Positions 39,461 to 47,855 of a stretch of 47,879 nt of DNA are shown in pieces. Position 1 is the first letter of the stretch, and each line of letters opens with the position of its first letter. The notes beneath the pieces are model-generated. The model was not told the DNA's origin and did no database searches. It was given only the letters and a program-made list of their open reading frames with translations. The stretch is from Caryophanales bacterium UBA2289 (GTDB taxonomy: Bacteria; Bacillota_I; Bacilli_A; Izemoplasmatales; Hujiaoplasmataceae): the NCBI GenBank assembly GCA_002345505.1, contig DDWJ01000005.1, forward strand, positions 1-47,879, in the 5' to 3' direction. The position numbers and the translations under genes were made by a program.

Positions 39461-42190
39461 TTAATTTAACACTTCGACGCAACGGTCGCAAAGTCCATCT
39501 TCATCAACAGTCTCTACCACTTGCCAACATCTTTCGCAAGTATGTCCATCGGCTGCTAATACGTCAATTGAAACATCGGTTCCTTTATAAGCGCCAAATC
39601 CATCTTTTGAAACGTCAAATTTTGAGACAATAAATACTTGAGCAAGATTGACATTGATACGGTTAAGAAGATTTTCAATCTTTGCTTTAGGATAGATTGT
39701 TACATGAGCGTTTAGGCTTTTGCCGATGACTTTTTCATTACGAGCGTTTTCTAAGGCTTTAAGAACATCTTCACGCAAATCTAAGAACTCATCAAAGTCA
39801 GCTTCTACAGTTTTATCTAACTCTTCAACCTTCGGCATATCTAGCAAGTAAACGTCCACTTCTTTTCGGTCTGGAACGTATTGATAAGCTTCTGAAGTTG
39901 TATGCGGTAAAATTGGCGTTAATAGTTTAAGTAGCGTATCAAGAATTTTGTAGATTACAGTTTGGATACTTCTTCTTGATAATGAATCAGCCTTTTCAAT
40001 GTATAAGATATCTTTTGCAAAATCTAAGTAGAATGACGAAATGAAATTAACGTAGTTAGTTATCTTACGATATACAACGTCAAACTTGAAGTCTTCATAG
40101 GCATCTAGAACTTCTTTGATTAAATTATTGTTTTTGATTAAAACGTATTTATCGATATCGTTAAGTAAGTCGTATTCCACTTTATTTTTTTCATTATCAA
40201 AGTCAAAAATATTCCCTAGTAAAAACTTGATTGTATTTCTGATTTTACGGTAAGATTCAGAAACTTGTTTGATTAAATTATCACTTAATCTAACGTCTGC
40301 TTGATAATCAACAGAAGCTGTCCATAATCTAAAGATATCTGCACCCATTGTATTAGCAATCTTGTTTGGATCAACAACATTGCCTTCGGATTTAGACATT
40401 TTTCTACCATCACCATCGAGAACAAATCCGTGAGAAACTAGGGTTTTATAAGGCGACTTTCCTTCAGTTGCAACTCCAGTAATCAAACTAGAGTTAAACC
40501 AGCCACGGTATTGATCGCTACCTTCCATATAGAGATCTGCCGGATATGGATAGCCTAAATCTTTCATTGCTCCATGATGTGATGTTCCTGAGTCAAACCA
40601 CACGTCCATAATGTCAGTTTCTTTTCTAAAGATGCCATTTGGTGAATCAGGATGAGTAAATCCTGGTGGTAATAATTCCGCAGCTTCTTTTTTGAACCAG
40701 GCATTTGAACCTTCTTTTTCAAAGATATTAGCGATATGTTCAATTACTTCAGGATCTAAGACAGCAGTGTCTTTTTCAGTATAGAAGGCAGGAATTGGAA
40801 CTCCCCAGGTTCTTTGCCTAGAGATACACCAACTACCACGATCTTTGATCATGTTGCTAAGTCTTACGTCTCCCCAAGCTGGATACCATTTAATTGTTTG
40901 GATTTCTCTTAGGATTTCATCTTTAAGTTTTTCAATTGATGCGAACCATTGTGATGTAGCTCTAAAGATTACAGGTTTTCCGGTTCTCCAGTCATGTGGA
41001 TAGGAGTGAGAAAAATCAAATCTTCCCAGTAAGAAACCACCTTCAAATAGCGCTTTGATAACTTCTTCATTACAATCATCGACATAAAGACCAGCGAATC
41101 TTTCTCCCGCTTCTTCAGTCATCATACCTTTAGAGTCTACTGGACAATATACATCTAAATTATATTTTTTTCCAACGACAAAGTCTTCTTCACCATGTCC
41201 TGGAGCGATATGAACTAATCCTGAACCATCTTCAACAGTAACGTGGTCACTTAAGATAATTGGTGAGATTCGGTTATATAATGGGTGTTTATAGCTCATA
41301 CCTTCTAACTCCCAACCGAAGACGTTTTGGAGTTGAACTGCATTTGTCCAACCTAAAAGGTCTGTTAGTTTTGGTAAGAGGTCTTTACTAACGACATAGT
41401 TATTACTTTTTACCTTTACAACAACATACTCAATATCAGATCCTGCAGCTATTGCTAGATTGGCAGGGATTGTCCAAGGTGTTGTGGTCCAAATCAAAAA
41501 GTAAGTATTTTTTGGTAGTTTGTTTAATGTTTCTACTGCTGGCATAGCGACATAGATTGAAGGCGATATAATATCCTTATACTCAATCTCTGCTTCTGCT
41601 AGAGCAGTTTCACTTGATGGTGACCAGTATACTGGTTTTAAGCCCTTATAGATAAGTTCTTTTTTCACCATTTCTTTAAATACTCTTAATTGTGAAGCTT
41701 CATATTCGTTGTTTAAAGTTATATATGGTGTTTCCCACAAACCTAAAATACCCAGTCTTTTGAACTGTTCTCTTTGAATATCAATCTGCTTAAGCGCATA
41801 TTTGGCACAGAGCTCTCTAAAATCAGAAAGTTCCATTTCCTTACGATTGACTTTTTCGCTTTTTGATAAAGCATTTTCAATTGGTAATCCATGAGTATCC
41901 CATCCAGGTAAATATGGGGCTTTAAAGCCTGACATATTCTTATAACGCAAAACAAAATCTTTTAAGATCTTATTTAATGCGTGACCAGCATGAATAGACC
42001 CATTTGCATATGGGGGACCATCGTGTAATATGTAATTTGGTCGATTTTTGTTTTTCTCCATGACTCGGTTATAAAGATCTAAATTTGCCCATTCTTCATG
42101 GATTGTTGGTTCTTTCTGCCCGAGATTTCCACGCATTGGAAATTCCGTTGCCGGCATCAATAAACTATCCTTGAAATTCTTTTTTTCCAT
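39461..42190 (-). CDS. ileS: Isoleucyl-tRNA synthetase
   Basis: Class I synthetase, 909 aa from ATG 42190. HIGH motif in DGPPYANGSIHAGHALNK near residue 60, CP1 editing domain with LIWTTTPWTIPANLA, WCISRQRTWGVPIPAF, KMSKS-type DGRKMSKSEGNVVDP, anticodon-binding domain, and a C-terminal zinc site CERCW...CDRC ending the protein, as in bacterial-type IleRS. An in-frame GTG at 42199 is unlikely, since GAGGAG adjoins it and is correctly spaced for ATG 42190. Expression is controlled by an Ile T-box. It follows the yggS-sepF-yggT cluster, the same neighbourhood as in Bacillus (ylmE-ylmF-ylmG...ileS). Confidence 0.98.
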   Translation of the reverse strand: MEKKNFKDSLLMPATEFPMRGNLGQKEPTIHEEWANLDLYNRVMEKNKNRPNYILHDGPPYANGSIHAGHALNKILKDFVLRYKNMSGFKAPYLPGWDTHGLPIENALSKSEKVNRKEMELSDFRELCAKYALKQIDIQREQFKRLGILGLWETPYITLNNEYEASQLRVFKEMVKKELIYKGLKPVYWSPSSETALAEAEIEYKDIISPSIYVAMPAVETLNKLPKNTYFLIWTTTPWTIPANLAIAAGSDIEYVVVKVKSNNYVVSKDLLPKLTDLLGWTNAVQLQNVFGWELEGMSYKHPLYNRISPIILSDHVTVEDGSGLVHIAPGHGEEDFVVGKKYNLDVYCPVDSKGMMTEEAGERFAGLYVDDCNEEVIKALFEGGFLLGRFDFSHSYPHDWRTGKPVIFRATSQWFASIEKLKDEILREIQTIKWYPAWGDVRLSNMIKDRGSWCISRQRTWGVPIPAFYTEKDTAVLDPEVIEHIANIFEKEGSNAWFKKEAAELLPPGFTHPDSPNGIFRKETDIMDVWFDSGTSHHGAMKDLGYPYPADLYMEGSDQYRGWFNSSLITGVATEGKSPYKTLVSHGFVLDGDGRKMSKSEGNVVDPNKIANTMGADIFRLWTASVDYQADVRLSDNLIKQVSESYRKIRNTIKFLLGNIFDFDNEKNKVEYDLLNDIDKYVLIKNNNLIKEVLDAYEDFKFDVVYRKITNYVNFISSFYLDFAKDILYIEKADSLSRRSIQTVIYKILDTLLKLLTPILPHTTSEAYQYVPDRKEVDVYLLDMPKVEELDKTVEADFDEFLDLREDVLKALENARNEKVIGKSLNAHVTIYPKAKIENLLNRINVNLAQVFIVSKFDVSKDGFGAYKGTDVSIDVLAADGHTCERCWQVVETVDEDGLCDRCVEVLN

Positions 42191-42220
42191 TTTTGTCACT
42201 CCTCACAAGTTTTTAATAAT

Positions 42221-42462
42221 AAAAAAATCCTTAATTCATTAAAAAATTAAGGACGAAAATTTTCCGCGGTACCACCTTAGTTCTAGTAAAAATACTAGCA
42301 CTCAAAAAGGCTGTTAACGCCAGCAATACGTAACTACTTACTATTATTTTAGTAGTTCTCTCATGGGTGATAATTATAAAAATAAAGCTTATCTGGTTTC
42401 ACCGATTTCCAGACTCTCTAAAAGTTTATTTTTTAACCTTGTCCCAATCTTCGATTATCTTT
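42221..42462 (-). ncRNA. T-box leader of ileS (specifier AUC)
   Basis: Minus-strand T-box AAGGTGGTACCGCGG at 42264-42278. The terminator follows: stem TCCTTAATT/AATTAAGGA (42245-42253 with 42228-42236) and T7. Stem III is the CTAGTA/TACTAG hairpin. Stem I shows AGAGAG, GGTGAAACC and, on its 3' side, ATT-ATC-A-CCC. The CCC can pair with GGG in the 5' arm, which puts ATC (isoleucine) at the specifier position. Uncharged tRNA-Ile should therefore promote read-through into ileS. Confidence 0.94.
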
Positions 42463-42467
42463 TAATG

Positions 42468-42496
42468 ATTATACACAATTTTAGGGGATTTATCAA
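42468..42496 (-). promoter_or_regulatory. Promoter of the ileS T-box transcript
   Basis: Minus-strand TTGATA (42491-42496)-17-TATAAT (42468-42473), 10 nt after the yggT stop codon. The 316-bp space from yggT to ileS is thus fully used by promoter, T-box and terminator. Confidence 0.87.
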
Positions 42497-42506
42497 GTCT
42501 TTTTAA

Positions 42507-42752
42507 TTAAATGGCTCTAGCAATTACGCCTAAAAGCACTTGATAAAGAATTAAACCAAGCATTGGGGTGAAATCAATATTGGAAAATACTAACCAACCC
42601 CTAAAGATTCCTAAATACGGATCTACAATTTTGCCTAAAATATAGTAAAAACGACTGTTTCTTAAAGGTGTCCAACTTAATAAAACGTAAACGATCATGG
42701 TGTAAAAATATGCTAGCAGTACATAGTATGCGTATTCTAAAAATATTAACAT
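42507..42752 (-). CDS. yggT: YggT family membrane protein (YlmG)
   Basis: 81 aa with two membrane segments (near residues 8-28 and 60-80). Between them is the family pattern YVLLSWTPLRNSRFYYILGKIVDPYLGIFRGWL. YggT/YlmG proteins are linked to cell-division or osmotic functions, with no defined biochemistry. It is 9 nt after sepF, matching the ylmE-ylmF-ylmG order of Firmicutes. ylmH and divIVA, which usually follow, are not here. Confidence 0.92.
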   Translation of the reverse strand: MLIFLEYAYYVLLAYFYTMIVYVLLSWTPLRNSRFYYILGKIVDPYLGIFRGWLVFSNIDFTPMLGLILYQVLLGVIARAI

Positions 42753-42761
42753 AAATAATCC

Positions 42762-43076
42762 TTATTGCTTTCTATAGTCATTGATAAATTTGTTTAGCGT
42801 TGGACCTAATAAGTCACTCTTTTGTGCCATCAAATAAATCTTATCTTGAATTTTAACAATTTCGCCATCACAGGCATATAAAACACCGGTTAAGAACATC
42901 AAAACTTCATTAGCTTCTGAGATTAAGCAGTCGCTGAAGTTTAGTACTATTGGCATTCGGTGCATGATTATTTCCGCATATTTATAGACGTCTTTATTAT
43001 CATTTACTTTTACAAAGGTTAGATCTTCGAAATCAACATTTGTTGGTATTATTTTTTTCTTTCCAAAAAGACCCAT
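42762..43076 (-). CDS. sepF: Cell division protein SepF
   Basis: FtsZ-bundling, membrane-associated division protein. 104 aa from ATG 43076, shorter than the ~150 aa of Bacillus SepF because the linker between the amphipathic N-terminus (MGLFGKKK) and the SepF core is very short. The core shows IIMHRMPIVLNFSDCLISEANEVLMFLTGVLYACDGEIVKIQDKIYLMAQ, the usual dimer-forming fold. The frame is open to 43133 but that part overlaps yggS; GGGAG precedes ATG 43076. Located between yggS and yggT. Confidence 0.93.
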   Translation of the reverse strand: MGLFGKKKIIPTNVDFEDLTFVKVNDNKDVYKYAEIIMHRMPIVLNFSDCLISEANEVLMFLTGVLYACDGEIVKIQDKIYLMAQKSDLLGPTLNKFINDYRKQ

Positions 43077-43077
43077 C

Positions 43078-43722
43078 TTAATTCTCTCCCTTTTTAAATA
43101 GGATTGAACCAAGTCGCAAGTGTGTAGCGCCAAGTTTCAAGGCTATTTTATAATCATTGGTCATTCCCATTGATAGATATTCAATTTGTCCATCATGGTT
43201 TTTATTTAGTTCTTCTTTGAGATAAACTAATTTTTCAAACTGAGAATGAATCAAATCTGTATCCTCGGTTAATGAGGCCATTCCCATTAAACCGATTACT
43301 CTTATTTTATCATAGTTTTTTATTTTTTGATAGAAAGAAACAACTTCATCTACTGCTAAGCCATATTTACTGTCTTCATCAGCTATATTTACCTCAATAA
43401 AGCAGTTTAAAGGTAGCTTTCGGTATTTTTGAATTTCATCGGCTAAAGAGATTCTATCAAGTGAATGAAGAAAATCGATTTTATCGATAACTGTTTTTAC
43501 TTTTTTTGATTGAAGATGACCGATGAAATGCCAAGTAATATCTAAATCATGTAAAAGATCGTACTTTTCTAAAAAAGCATTAGTTCGATTTTCACCGATA
43601 TTGTTTATTCCACAATCAAAGAGTTCTTTTACATCGGTAGCGTCACCGTATTTAGTGGCCGCAACAATTAAAGAGTCTTTGGTTTCTTCTAAGAGTATGG
43701 GGATAATTTCCGAGTTTATCAT
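43078..43722 (-). CDS. yggS: PLP homeostasis protein (YggS/YlmE family)
   Basis: Pyridoxal-phosphate-binding protein with a TIM-barrel fold, 214 aa. The PLP Lys is in LIVAATKYG near residue 23. Family motifs are INNIGENRTNAF, WHFIGHLQSKK, HSLDR, CFIEVNIADEDSKYGL, GLMGMA and SMGMTNDYKIALKLGATHLRLGSILF. It buffers PLP in the cell and has no known catalysis. ATG at 43722 lies 10 nt after a small membrane ORF. It is followed at once by sepF. Confidence 0.95.
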   Translation of the reverse strand: MINSEIIPILLEETKDSLIVAATKYGDATDVKELFDCGINNIGENRTNAFLEKYDLLHDLDITWHFIGHLQSKKVKTVIDKIDFLHSLDRISLADEIQKYRKLPLNCFIEVNIADEDSKYGLAVDEVVSFYQKIKNYDKIRVIGLMGMASLTEDTDLIHSQFEKLVYLKEELNKNHDGQIEYLSMGMTNDYKIALKLGATHLRLGSILFKKGEN

Positions 43723-43732
43723 AAAATATAAT

Positions 43733-43903
43733 TCATCTACCTTTCTTTCTACTAATAAATGAGATGATTGATGAAAAAACTAATAAATAAATAGCTAACA
43801 AAATTTTAATTAGGGTGTTTTCAAGGATAAAACCGATAAGGATTACTACCAGTACTAAATTGAGAAAATAGATTAGATAATAAATCCAGCTATTCTTGAC
43901 CAA
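43733..43903 (-). CDS. Small membrane protein (56 aa) between surE and yggS
   Basis: An open frame of 56 codons starting at TTG 43903 and ending at TGA 43733. It would encode two membrane segments (about residues 7-26 and 31-50), one Glu in the turn between them, and a basic tail SFISRKKGR. AAGGTGAG lies 5 nt upstream of the TTG, within the surE 3' end, and the frame overlaps the surE stop by 14 nt. It fills what would otherwise be the only gap in a tight eight-gene cluster. No family is recognised. The TTG start, start spacing and codon pattern support a real gene, but its small size leaves doubt. Confidence 0.6.
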   Translation of the reverse strand: MVKNSWIYYLIYFLNLVLVVILIGFILENTLIKILLAIYLLVFSSIISFISRKKGR

Positions 43904-44624
43904 TTTGACTCACCTTATTTCTTAATTCCTTAAGTCCATGTTCAGTTTGATTAGCAAATTTTAATGGTGTTATCGATATATAGCCATTATTAACTGCAAA
44001 CAGATCGGTTTCAGGAACAAATTCAAAGGTTGAAAAATTGCGTTTTGTTTTATAGTAGTCGCCTTCATTAACATAGTAATGTTCTGTTGGTCTAAATCCT
44101 AGGTCAGTTATCAGGATGCCTTTAGATTTTTTAAAATCTTTCGCAATAAAATTGACGTTTAAGAGATAACGATTTGACAATAGATTATTATGGAAGATAA
44201 AATCTAAAACCTTTGGTAGGTCTTTTTTGCCTTGTTTAAAGTGATCAAAGTCAACAGAAAGAGCTATTGCCGGGATTTTAGCTTTTAGTGCTTCCATGCA
44301 AGCGCCTACTGTTCCTGAATAGACTGTATCTGCACCGACATTAAGACCATTATTGATGCCTGAGACTACAACATCAGGACGGTAATTTAATCCGTGTAAG
44401 GCTAAAGATACAGCGTCAGCTGGTGTTCCTTCGATTGAGTAGATATCATCAGCGTGTTTATGAACCTTTACTTTTGTCCAAAAGATTCTTGAGACGGATG
44501 CTCCAGACATATGGTGATGTGGAGCTACTAGTAATACTTCACCATACTTCTTCAACTCTTCATAAAGAATCGTTATTCCTTCGCTATCATACCCATCGTC
44601 ATTTGTTAGTAAAATCTTCATCAT
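43890..44624 (-). CDS. surE: 5'/3'-nucleotidase SurE
   Basis: Metal-dependent survival protein phosphatase acting on nucleoside 5'/3'-monophosphates and short polyphosphates. 244 aa with LLTNDDGYDSEG at the N-terminus (the metal-binding DD), VAPHHHMSGASVSRI, EGTPADAVSLAL, DVVVSGINNGLNVGADTVYSGTVGACMEA and FKKSKGILITDLGFRPTEHYYVNEGDYY. ATG at 44624 overlaps the yhbY stop (ATGA). It is a second nucleotidase in the window, this one cytosolic. Confidence 0.96.
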   Translation of the reverse strand: MMKILLTNDDGYDSEGITILYEELKKYGEVLLVAPHHHMSGASVSRIFWTKVKVHKHADDIYSIEGTPADAVSLALHGLNYRPDVVVSGINNGLNVGADTVYSGTVGACMEALKAKIPAIALSVDFDHFKQGKKDLPKVLDFIFHNNLLSNRYLLNVNFIAKDFKKSKGILITDLGFRPTEHYYVNEGDYYKTKRNFSTFEFVPETDLFAVNNGYISITPLKFANQTEHGLKELRNKVSQIGQE

Positions 44625-44911
44625 AATTTAATCCTATCCTTTAATTCAGGGTTTTCTTTGTATAAAAGTAAAACTCTACCGATTTTATAGACTACGATGA
44701 TATCTTTTTCTCCTAGTTCAATAATTAAATCATTGATATCGGTTGGACATGATTTTAATACAGCCACTCTTCCAACTTCATGTTTCTTAAGGTTTTCTTT
44801 GATGCTTGAGATAACTGTTTCCGTTAAACCTTGAAGACCAATTTGAAACATTATTGGTTTATCATTAGCTAGTTTTCTTAAAAGTGCTTTTTGTTTTCCT
44901 GTGAAATTCAT
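44621..44911 (-). CDS. yhbY: CRM-domain RNA-binding protein YhbY
   Basis: 96 aa, a single CRM domain. The sequence shows FTGKQKALLRKLANDKPIMFQIGLQGLTETVISSIKENLKKHEVGRVAVL with the GxxG RNA-binding loop (GLQG), then the C-terminal VYKIGRVLLLYKENPE. YhbY binds pre-50S ribosomal particles. It is 9 nt after an mgtE gene and overlaps surE. In other Firmicutes it often lies near yqeH and nadD; that context is not seen here. Confidence 0.94.
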   Translation of the reverse strand: MNFTGKQKALLRKLANDKPIMFQIGLQGLTETVISSIKENLKKHEVGRVAVLKSCPTDINDLIIELGEKDIIVVYKIGRVLLLYKENPELKDRIKL

Positions 44912-44920
44912 AATTTCCTC

Positions 44921-46345
44921 CTAGTTTATATATAATGGCAACAATATCAAAAGACTGATTGAGTAGTAAATTGATAGAGTTATTATATCAGATATTGTGG
45001 TGATAAAAGGTCCTGAAGCAACTGCAGGGTCAATTTTTAATTTTGTCATAATTAACGGTATCAAAGCTCCGAGTGTGGTCGATACCATCAAAGCGATAAA
45101 GATTGATCCGGAAGTTACAGTTGCGTAGATCAGATTTGGTGAAGATATTTCTTTATAGATAATTTGGTTTGTAATGTTTATCATCAAAAAGATTAAGACA
45201 CCAATTATAAGCCCTTGAAGAATTCCTGTTTTTAATTCTCTCAAAATATGTTTTCTAATTTTATCTCTTTCTAGTTCAATGTTTTTTGTTAAATATCTAA
45301 TCATAACGGCTAGACTTTGGGTTCCCGTATTACCTGCCATTGCTAAGATTAAAGGGAGGTAAACCGCTAGTTTTGAGGCTAGAAGCCTAGAACCAGGATT
45401 AAGCGATAGACTGGCTTCAAAGAATGAGAGTATGATTGAAGTAATCATTGATAATCCTAGAAGAATTGAAAGCCAAGGCAGTCTTGATTTAACTGATTTT
45501 CTTAAGCTAGCTGTACTGAGGTTGATTTCGACATCACCTAAGGCAGCAAACTTTGCGTAGTCTTCTTCTTGAACTAAGGAGATGATATCCATAAGGTCAT
45601 CGTGGGTGATGATACCTTCCATCACACCGTCTTCGTTGATTACAGGAATAGATGATTCAGATGTTTCTTGCATTAGGGAAGCCACGTATTCTTTGTCATC
45701 GGTTGGATAAACTCTTGGAAATCTTGTTTTGATAAGATCTATTAATTGTTCATCAGCTCTAGCGATAATGAGGTCTTTTAGTTTTATGAATCCTTGCAAG
45801 ATGTTTTTTTCATCAACAACATAAATAATGGAGATGTAATCTACGTCATGGGCTTCGTTTACAACTTTACGCATCGCTTCTTTAACGGTAATATTTGTTG
45901 GAAGAGTTAAATAACTGTCGGTTAAATACGCCCCTATTTCATCTTCATCGTAAAGCATGACTTGTAAAATTTCTTTTCTTCTGTTTGGTTCAATTTGCTT
46001 GAGAATTCTCATTCCGGTTTTCTTTAGATACTTTAAGATATCAACAGCATCATCTAAATCCATATCAGCGATTATTTTCGCTGAATCGATTTCACCGATT
46101 ACTTTGATAATAAAGGTAGCGTCCTCTTCATCAAGATATTCAATGATTTCAGCCGCGAACTCAATACTTACAGTATGAAAGAACGCTTTAATGATATCTT
46201 CAGGAAATTCTGTCAGTACCTTAGCTATATCATAAAGGTGGTACTCTTCTAGTAAAGTTTCTAGATTAGGATTATTAATATTTTCTTCAATTAATGATAG
46301 AATATCGGTTTTAAATTCTATTGTTCTTTCAATTAAATCATCCAT
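44921..46345 (-). CDS. mgtE: Magnesium transporter MgtE (second copy of a tandem pair)
   Basis: 474 aa. N-terminal superhelical domain (residues ~1-130), a CBS pair (~135-260) with YISIIYVVDEKNILQGFIKLKDLI and SSIPVINEDGVMEGIITHDDLMDII, a plug-helix region, then five membrane segments (~290-472). Pore signatures are AGNTGTQSLAVMIR and KIDPAVASGPFITTISDIITLSIYY. In MgtE the cytosolic domains close the pore when intracellular magnesium is high. ATG at 46345 has AAGGAGGGG and lies 13 nt after the stop of the other copy. The pair could form homodimers or a heterodimer. Confidence 0.96.
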   Translation of the reverse strand: MDDLIERTIEFKTDILSLIEENINNPNLETLLEEYHLYDIAKVLTEFPEDIIKAFFHTVSIEFAAEIIEYLDEEDATFIIKVIGEIDSAKIIADMDLDDAVDILKYLKKTGMRILKQIEPNRRKEILQVMLYDEDEIGAYLTDSYLTLPTNITVKEAMRKVVNEAHDVDYISIIYVVDEKNILQGFIKLKDLIIARADEQLIDLIKTRFPRVYPTDDKEYVASLMQETSESSIPVINEDGVMEGIITHDDLMDIISLVQEEDYAKFAALGDVEINLSTASLRKSVKSRLPWLSILLGLSMITSIILSFFEASLSLNPGSRLLASKLAVYLPLILAMAGNTGTQSLAVMIRYLTKNIELERDKIRKHILRELKTGILQGLIIGVLIFLMINITNQIIYKEISSPNLIYATVTSGSIFIALMVSTTLGALIPLIMTKLKIDPAVASGPFITTISDIITLSIYYSISLLILLPLYIN

Positions 46346-46358
46346 ATTTACCCCTCCT

Positions 46359-47762
46359 TTACGCTAAAGTAGCTATTAAGATACTAGCTAAACTAAAATA
46401 TATCAACAATGATAAAATATCGTTGATAGTTGTTATGAATGGTCCTGAAGCTACAGCAGGATCAATTTTTATAGCATTGATTACTAATGGGACAATCGCA
46501 CCAGCAAGGGTTGCGACAACAAGGGCAATATTTATCGATAAAGCAACAACTAATGCAAATGAAAGACCAGTAGTAAAGTCTTGACCTTTGATGAAATTAA
46601 AAGTAATTACCATCAGGAATAACCCTATAGCTATTACTACTCCGTTGACAAGTCCAGTTAAAAGTTCGTTAAGAAGGTGCTTGAATATCTCCTTCTTGCT
46701 TTCTAATTGATTAGTAGCGAATAGTCTAATAATTATCCCTAAACTTTGGGTTCCTGAATTTCCGGCCATATTTAAGATTAGAGGCATGAAGATAGCGAGA
46801 GTAGGCAGTAATTTTAATTCTTCTTCAAAACCAATGATGATAGAGCTAGTTATAAGATTGATAAATAAAAGAATTACTAACCAAGGTAACCTTTTTTTGA
46901 TAGTTGTAAAGACAGTTTCGTTATCATCTACTTGAACGTCTGAAATACCGGCTAAACTGGAATAATCTTCATCGGATTCTAGGTTCAAAGCTTCTAAAAT
47001 ATCGTCAAATGAGACGATACCGATTAGTTTTTGATATTTATCAACTACTGGAAGTAATAGAAAGTTATAGTTCTTCATTATTTCAATTGCATCTTCAATC
47101 GGAGTTGAAGGTGTAACGTAAATCAGGTTTACGCTCATTAAGTCTTCGATTTTTTGGTTTTGATCATAACCGGCACTGATAAGTTCCTTTAAGGACATAG
47201 CGCCTTCTAATTTTTTGAATTCGTCCACAATGTAAATATTATGAATAAACTCAATTTCCGGAGCCATTTTTACAACTTCTTTGATTGCTTTTTTAACCGT
47301 TAAATCTTTGGAGATAGCGACGAAGTCATTGTTCATAATGGAACCGACTAAATCTTCATCAAAAGTGATTAACGACTTAATTAAAACCCTTTTACTGGCA
47401 TCAATAAGCGAAAGATAGGTTATTTGATCTTCTTTGTCATCAATGGCTTGAATGATGTCTGTTAAGTCATCGGTTTCCATTTCTTTAAATACATTGATGA
47501 CAATTTCGATTGAGGTATCTTTAAGAATGTCAAAAGCTTCTTCCGGTGTTAAGTCTTCGAAGACTTCTGTTAGTTTTCTTATTGGAATTAATTGGTAAAG
47601 TTTTTTTCTTTCCTCAAGATTCATTATGAGCAATGCTTTTGAGATTTCATATTCATGATAAATATCTAGTTTTTCTCGCAAAATATCGTCGTTTTCATTT
47701 GAATTAATAAGGTTTATAATTTCATTTTCCAATTCAAATTCATTTAGCAATAAATCTTCCAT
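46359..47762 (-). CDS. mgtE: Magnesium transporter MgtE (first copy of a tandem pair)
   Basis: 467 aa from ATG 47762, with GGAGGTG upstream; the frame is open to 47798, but this passes through the promoter region. The order is the same as in its neighbour: helical N domain, CBS pair (IHNIYIVDEFKKLEGAMSLKEL; FLLLPVVDKYQKLIGIVSFDDIL), and five membrane segments with MAGNSGTQSLGIIIR and KIDPAVASGPFITTINDILSLLIYF. The two proteins are clearly homologous but well diverged, so this is an old duplication. It is the first gene of an eight-gene cluster ending at yggT. No magnesium riboswitch was recognised in the 117 bp of upstream sequence available. Confidence 0.96.
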   Translation of the reverse strand: MEDLLLNEFELENEIINLINSNENDDILREKLDIYHEYEISKALLIMNLEERKKLYQLIPIRKLTEVFEDLTPEEAFDILKDTSIEIVINVFKEMETDDLTDIIQAIDDKEDQITYLSLIDASKRVLIKSLITFDEDLVGSIMNNDFVAISKDLTVKKAIKEVVKMAPEIEFIHNIYIVDEFKKLEGAMSLKELISAGYDQNQKIEDLMSVNLIYVTPSTPIEDAIEIMKNYNFLLLPVVDKYQKLIGIVSFDDILEALNLESDEDYSSLAGISDVQVDDNETVFTTIKKRLPWLVILLFINLITSSIIIGFEEELKLLPTLAIFMPLILNMAGNSGTQSLGIIIRLFATNQLESKKEIFKHLLNELLTGLVNGVVIAIGLFLMVITFNFIKGQDFTTGLSFALVVALSINIALVVATLAGAIVPLVINAIKIDPAVASGPFITTINDILSLLIYFSLASILIATLA

Positions 47763-47788
47763 TCTTAACACCTCCTTCACTCTTAAAA

Positions 47789-47817
47789 ATTGTACCACTT
47801 TACGAGATAAAATACAA
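47789..47817 (-). promoter_or_regulatory. Promoter of the mgtE-yhbY-surE-yggS-sepF-yggT cluster
   Basis: Minus-strand TTGTAT (47812-47817)-17-TACAAT (47789-47794), giving a short leader before GGAGGTG. Confidence 0.75.
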
Positions 47818-47855
47818 TTATGTAGAAAAAATATATCTCATGAAATCCGTAAAAA

